Shown here piece by piece: positions 6,111 to 8,583 of a stretch of DNA of 8,583 bases. The stretch covers positions 1 to 8,583 of the forward strand of contig CAKSZU010000079.1 of NCBI GenBank assembly GCA_934526125.1, written 5' to 3'. Position 1 is the first letter of the stretch, and each line of letters starts with the position of its first letter. A program made the position numbers and the translations under genes. The notes below the pieces were generated by a model that did not search any database, was not told the DNA's origin, and was given only the letters and a program-made list of their open reading frames with translations. This DNA comes from an uncultured Faecalibacterium sp. GTDB taxonomy: Bacteria; Bacillota; Clostridia; Oscillospirales; Ruminococcaceae.

Positions 6111-7391
6111 TCAGTCCTGTCCGGCCAGCAGCTTTTCCACCGTTGCCAGCTTCACGCAGACACAGAGCAGGTCGGAAGCGGTCTCCACCTCATCCAGGCT
6201 GGGATAGGTCGGCGCAATGCGCAGGTGGGAGTCTTCCGGGTCCTTGTGGTAGGGGTAGGCGGAACCGGCACCTGTCAGGGTCAGGCCGCAGTCCTTGCAC
6301 AGCTGTGCCACACGCTTGGCGCAGCCGGGCATCACATACAGGCTGATGAAATAGCCGCCCTTGGGGTTGGTCCAGTGGGCGATCTCGCCGCAGGGGGTCA
6401 GCTCCTCGGCAAAAGCCGTCTTGACCGCATCGAAGCAGGGGATCAGGCGGCGGCGGTGCTTTGCCATGTGGGCCAGGACGCCTTCCTTGTTCTTCAGGAA
6501 GCGAACGTGGCGCAGCTGGTTCATCTTATCATAGCTGATGATCATGACCGAGAAGCGCTTGCACATGTACTTCATGGAGTTTTCGCTGCAGGCAATGGCA
6601 GAAACACCGGCACCCGGGAAGGTGATCTTGCTGGTGGAAGTGAACATGAACACACGGTCCTCGTTGCCGTACTTCTTGCTCTCGTTCAGCAGCACCGGAG
6701 TCTCGATGATCTCATCGGTCAGGTGGTGGACGATGTAGGCCTCATCCCAGAAGATCTTGAAATCCGGGGCGGCGGTCTTCATCTTTGCGAAGCGCTCAAT
6801 GGTCTCATCGCTGTAGGTATAGCCGTCGGGGTTGGAATACTGAGGCACACACCAGATGCCCTTGATGGTGTCATCCTCAGCCACCAACTTCTCCACAACA
6901 TCCATATCCGGGCCGTCCGGGGTCATGGGAACGCTGATCAGCTCAAAGCCGAACTCCTCGGTGATGGCGAAATGGCGGTCATAACCGGGCACCGGGCAGA
7001 GGAACTTCCGCTTCTCCACCTGAGACCAGGGACAGGGCGACTCGGGGAAGCCGAATACATAGCCGATGTTGATCAGGTTGTACATCAGCTGCAGACTGGA
7101 ATTGCCGCCCACAAACACCTCTTCCGGCTTGACGCCGAAGATATCAGCGAACAGGACACGGGCCTCGTGCAGGCCTTCCAGGTCACCGTAGTTGCGGGCA
7201 TCCGTGCCGGCATCGGTGGTGTAGTCGGTCATCTGAAGCAGACCCATGGCCAGGTCCATCTGGTGAGGGCCGGGCTTGCCGCGGGCCATGTTGAGTTTCA
7301 GGTTCATGGACTGAAACTTTTTATACTCCTCTTCCAACTTTGCCTTTTCGGCAGTGAGTTCGTCACGATTCATCTCAAGATAGTTTGCCAT
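6111..7391 (-). CDS. PLP-dependent aminotransferase, type Ic aspartate aminotransferase family
   Basis: The 426-residue protein belongs to fold-type I PLP enzymes and most resembles the type Ic aspartate aminotransferases (Corynebacterium AspT-like family), which transfer the amino group of aspartate to 2-oxoglutarate in the cytoplasm. Key sites are ARGKPGPHQMDLAMGLL at 36-52, DARNYGDLEGLHEARVLF at 64-81, GGNSSLQLMYNL at 95-106 (phosphate-binding region), CVPQYSNPDGYTYSDET at 181-197 (Asn187), FWDEAYIVHHL at 214-224 (Asp216, PLP ring nitrogen), STSKITFPGAG at 252-262 (Lys255, Schiff base), and HLRIAPTYP at 389-397 (Arg391, substrate carboxylate). ATG 7391 is preferred over GTG 7400 because AAAGGAG (7408-7402) is ten bases from the ATG but only one from the GTG. 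It is the first gene of its transcription unit, with a sigma-A promoter about 100 bases upstream. Substrate choice is inferred from the family; other acidic or aromatic amino acids are possible. Confidence 0.92.
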   Translation of the reverse strand: MANYLEMNRDELTAEKAKLEEEYKKFQSMNLKLNMARGKPGPHQMDLAMGLLQMTDYTTDAGTDARNYGDLEGLHEARVLFADIFGVKPEEVFVGGNSSLQLMYNLINIGYVFGFPESPCPWSQVEKRKFLCPVPGYDRHFAITEEFGFELISVPMTPDGPDMDVVEKLVAEDDTIKGIWCVPQYSNPDGYTYSDETIERFAKMKTAAPDFKIFWDEAYIVHHLTDEIIETPVLLNESKKYGNEDRVFMFTSTSKITFPGAGVSAIACSENSMKYMCKRFSVMIISYDKMNQLRHVRFLKNKEGVLAHMAKHRRRLIPCFDAVKTAFAEELTPCGEIAHWTNPKGGYFISLYVMPGCAKRVAQLCKDCGLTLTGAGSAYPYHKDPEDSHLRIAPTYPSLDEVETASDLLCVCVKLATVEKLLAGQD

Positions 7392-7420
7392 TGAAAACAC
7401 ACTCCTTTATCGTACTTCCA

Positions 7421-7470
7421 GTTTCCCACTGTCCGGGACCGGGTCTTCCGGGAGTTCCTGCCAGGGAAAC
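7421..7470 (-). repeat. Inverted repeat in the leader of the aminotransferase transcript
   Basis: A 7-base perfect inverted repeat (GTTTCCC at 7421-7427 and GGGAAAC at 7464-7470) encloses 36 bases containing three CCGGG-type repeats, so the 100-base leader is likely folded. It has no T run after it and no riboswitch class I recognise. It stops 29 bases before the start codon and leaves the AAAGGAG ribosome site free. Confidence 0.35.
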
Positions 7471-7498
7471 CTCCTGCCGCAGTCGTCCAGACTTCATT

Positions 7499-7527
7499 AT
7501 TATAACGCAGAATCCCCCGCGAAACAA
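7499..7527 (-). promoter_or_regulatory. Sigma-A promoter of the aminotransferase-secDF-nrdR unit
   Basis: On the minus strand a TTGTTT -35 (7527-7522) is separated by exactly 17 bases from a perfect TATAAT -10 (7504-7499). The start site should fall near 7492, giving a leader of about 100 bases before ATG 7391. The promoter begins ten bases past the T run of the clpX terminator, so it starts an independent transcript. The -35 matches the consensus TTGACA only in TTG, but the -10 and spacing are ideal. Confidence 0.8.
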
Positions 7528-7536
7528 GCATAATAC

Positions 7537-7576
7537 AAAAAAAGCCCTGCCGGAAGCCAAAGCTTACAGCAGGGCT
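7537..7576 (-). terminator. Intrinsic terminator of clpX
   Basis: On the minus strand an 8-base-pair stem (AGCCCTGC at 7576-7569 with GCAGGGCT at 7550-7543) is followed by a run of seven T (7543-7537, its first T also closing the stem). The 18-base loop holds a further AAGC/GCTT mini-stem (7554-7557 with 7562-7565). It lies 28 bases past the clpX stop codon. Confidence 0.9.
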
Positions 7577-7604
7577 GCTCTCCCCTTGCTGCCTGGGATG
7601 CAGA

Positions 7605-8583
7605 TCAGCTCAGGGATACCTGATTCTTATACCGTTTGCGCACGGCACCATACTCCAGATGAGCCTCGCCGCCCTCCACGGTATCCTTGTCGATGGTGAC
7701 ACGGATGATGGTGGGGTCGTTGGGCACATCGTACATGATGGGCAGCAGGATGCTCTCCATCACGCTGCGCAGACCGCGGGCACCGGTCTTGCGCTCAATG
7801 GTCTTGCGTGCAATGGCGTGGAGGGCCTCATCGGTGAACTCCAGCTCCACGTTGTCCATGCTCAGCAGTTCCTTGTACTGCTTGACCATACTGTTCCGGG
7901 GCTCCTTCAGGACGCGCACCAGCGCATCCTCGTCCAGATCATCCAGCACGGTGATGACCGGCAGGCGTCCGATCAGCTCCGGGATCAGACCGAACTTGAC
8001 CAGATCGTGGGGCTCCACCTTCCGCAGCAGGGCGCGCTGGGCGTCCTCGGAGTTGTCCTTCAGGCTGCTGCCGAAGCCCAGTGCCGACTTGTCGGTGCGG
8101 CGCTGGATGTACTTGTCCAGTCCATCAAAGGCACCGCCGCAGATGAACAGGATGTTGGTGGTATCGATCTGGATGAACTCCTGCTGGGGGTGCTTGCGGC
8201 CGCCCTGCGGCGGCACATTGCTCACGGTGCCCTCCAGGATCTTCAGCAGAGCCTGCTGGACGCCCTCGCCGCCCACATCGCGGGTGATGGAGGGGTTCTC
8301 GCTCTTGCGGGTGATCTTGTCGATCTCATCAATATAGATGATGCCGATCTGTGCCTTCTGCACATCAAAGTCCGCTGCCTGAATGAGCTTGAGCAGGATG
8401 TTCTCCACGTCCTCGCCCACATAGCCTGCCTCGGTCAGGGTGGTGGCATCCGCAATGGCGAAGGGCACACCCAGCATCCGGGCCAGCGTCTTGGCCAGCA
8501 GAGTCTTGCCGACACCGGAAGGTCCCAGCAGCAGCACGTTGGATTTCAGAAGCACCACAACGGAGCCCTTGCCGCTGAGGATC
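7605..8583 (-). CDS. clpX: ATP-dependent Clp protease ATP-binding subunit ClpX, 5' part outside window
   Basis: The visible C-terminal 325 residues are an AAA+ unfoldase of the ClpX type, the hexamer that unfolds tagged proteins and feeds them to ClpP. The frame is open through the window edge (8582-8559 read ILSGKGSV in frame), so GTG 8558 is not the start; the N-terminal zinc-binding domain and about 90-100 residues are missing. Counting from that GTG as residue 1: Walker A GPSGVGKT at 12-19, pore-1 loop GYVGED at 45-50, Walker B IIYIDEID at 73-80, RKH pore loop in [20 protein letters not shown] at 119-138, the ClpP-binding tripeptide as LGF (160-162; usually IGF), [11 protein letters not shown] at 190-200 with the arginine finger region, and sensor-2 GARGLR at 259-264. 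RKH and LGF separate it from HslU. The stop is TGA 7607-7605, followed by a strong terminator. clpP is expected upstream, outside the window. Confidence 0.97.
   Translation of the reverse strand, partial: ILSGKGSVVVLLKSNVLLLGPSGVGKTLLAKTLARMLGVPFAIADATTLTEAGYVGEDVENILLKLIQAADFDVQKAQIGIIYIDEIDKITRKSENPSITRDVGGEGVQQALLKILEGTVSNVPPQGGRKHPQQEFIQIDTTNILFICGGAFDGLDKYIQRRTDKSALGFGSSLKDNSEDAQRALLRKVEPHDLVKFGLIPELIGRLPVITVLDDLDEDALVRVLKEPRNSMVKQYKELLSMDNVELEFTDEALHAIARKTIERKTGARGLRSVMESILLPIMYDVPNDPTIIRVTIDKDTVEGGEAHLEYGAVRKRYKNQVSLS

Noticed and set aside
3539..6346. 935-codon plus-strand open frame opposite secDF and nrdR
   Set aside because: It is the mirror of well-supported minus-strand genes; its composition (Gln, Gly, His, Ala runs) and lack of a ribosome site or domain mark it as a shadow frame. 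The same holds for the long plus-strand frame opposite the aminotransferase.
7375..7497. Small minus-strand frame starting ATG 7497 (MKSGRLRQEV...) as a leader peptide of the aminotransferase operon
   Set aside because: The ATG lies between the -10 box (7504-7499) and the expected start site near 7492, so it would not be on the transcript; no other start codon sits well after the AGGAGG at 7476-7471, and the frame overlaps the aminotransferase start out of frame.

Overview
The window is GC-rich, densely coded bacterial DNA with strong Shine-Dalgarno sites (GGAGG type). Its gene set fits a Gram-positive, low-oxygen Clostridia member: GerA-type spore-germination genes, a fused SecDF, NrdR, a DUF421/DUF4363 pair and ClpX. 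The high GC and protein style suggest the Oscillospiraceae (Gemmiger/Subdoligranulum/Faecalibacterium-like). That placement is inference; no rRNA or other phylogenetic marker is present.

Layout. (1) 1-1925, minus strand: a germination operon in which a GerAA-type receptor subunit overlaps by ATGA a membrane protein that looks like a compact GerAB and runs off the left edge. A good match to a forespore sigma-G promoter lies just upstream of the GerAA gene. (2) 2004-3075, plus strand: a divergent pair, a YetF-like DUF421 membrane protein (TTG start) and a DUF4363-like single-pass protein. (3) 3076-3175: the gap between convergent genes, holding a 28-bp XerC/XerD (dif)-like palindrome and the terminator of the next operon. 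(4) 3176-7391, minus strand: a three-gene transcription unit, transcribed in the order type Ic aspartate aminotransferase, secDF, nrdR. It has a clear sigma-A promoter (perfect TATAAT, 17-bp spacer) in front and a GC-rich hairpin with T run at its end. (5) 7537-8583, minus strand: the 3' part of clpX with its own intrinsic terminator; its 5' end lies outside the window.

How the genes fit together. Most of the right-hand side is housekeeping: protein export (SecDF), proteolysis (ClpX with ClpP), amino-acid metabolism (aminotransferase) and control of ribonucleotide reductase genes (NrdR). The left-hand side looks spore-related: a probable forespore-expressed germinant receptor faces a DUF421/DUF4363 pair whose family includes spore inner-membrane proteins in Bacillus. 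No CRISPR array, tRNA, rRNA, insertion sequence or prophage gene was seen, and no stretch over 300 bases lacks a gene. I do not see a clearly new system. The observations most worth testing are the dif-like site at 3086-3113 and the sigma-G-like promoter with its divergent neighbours.
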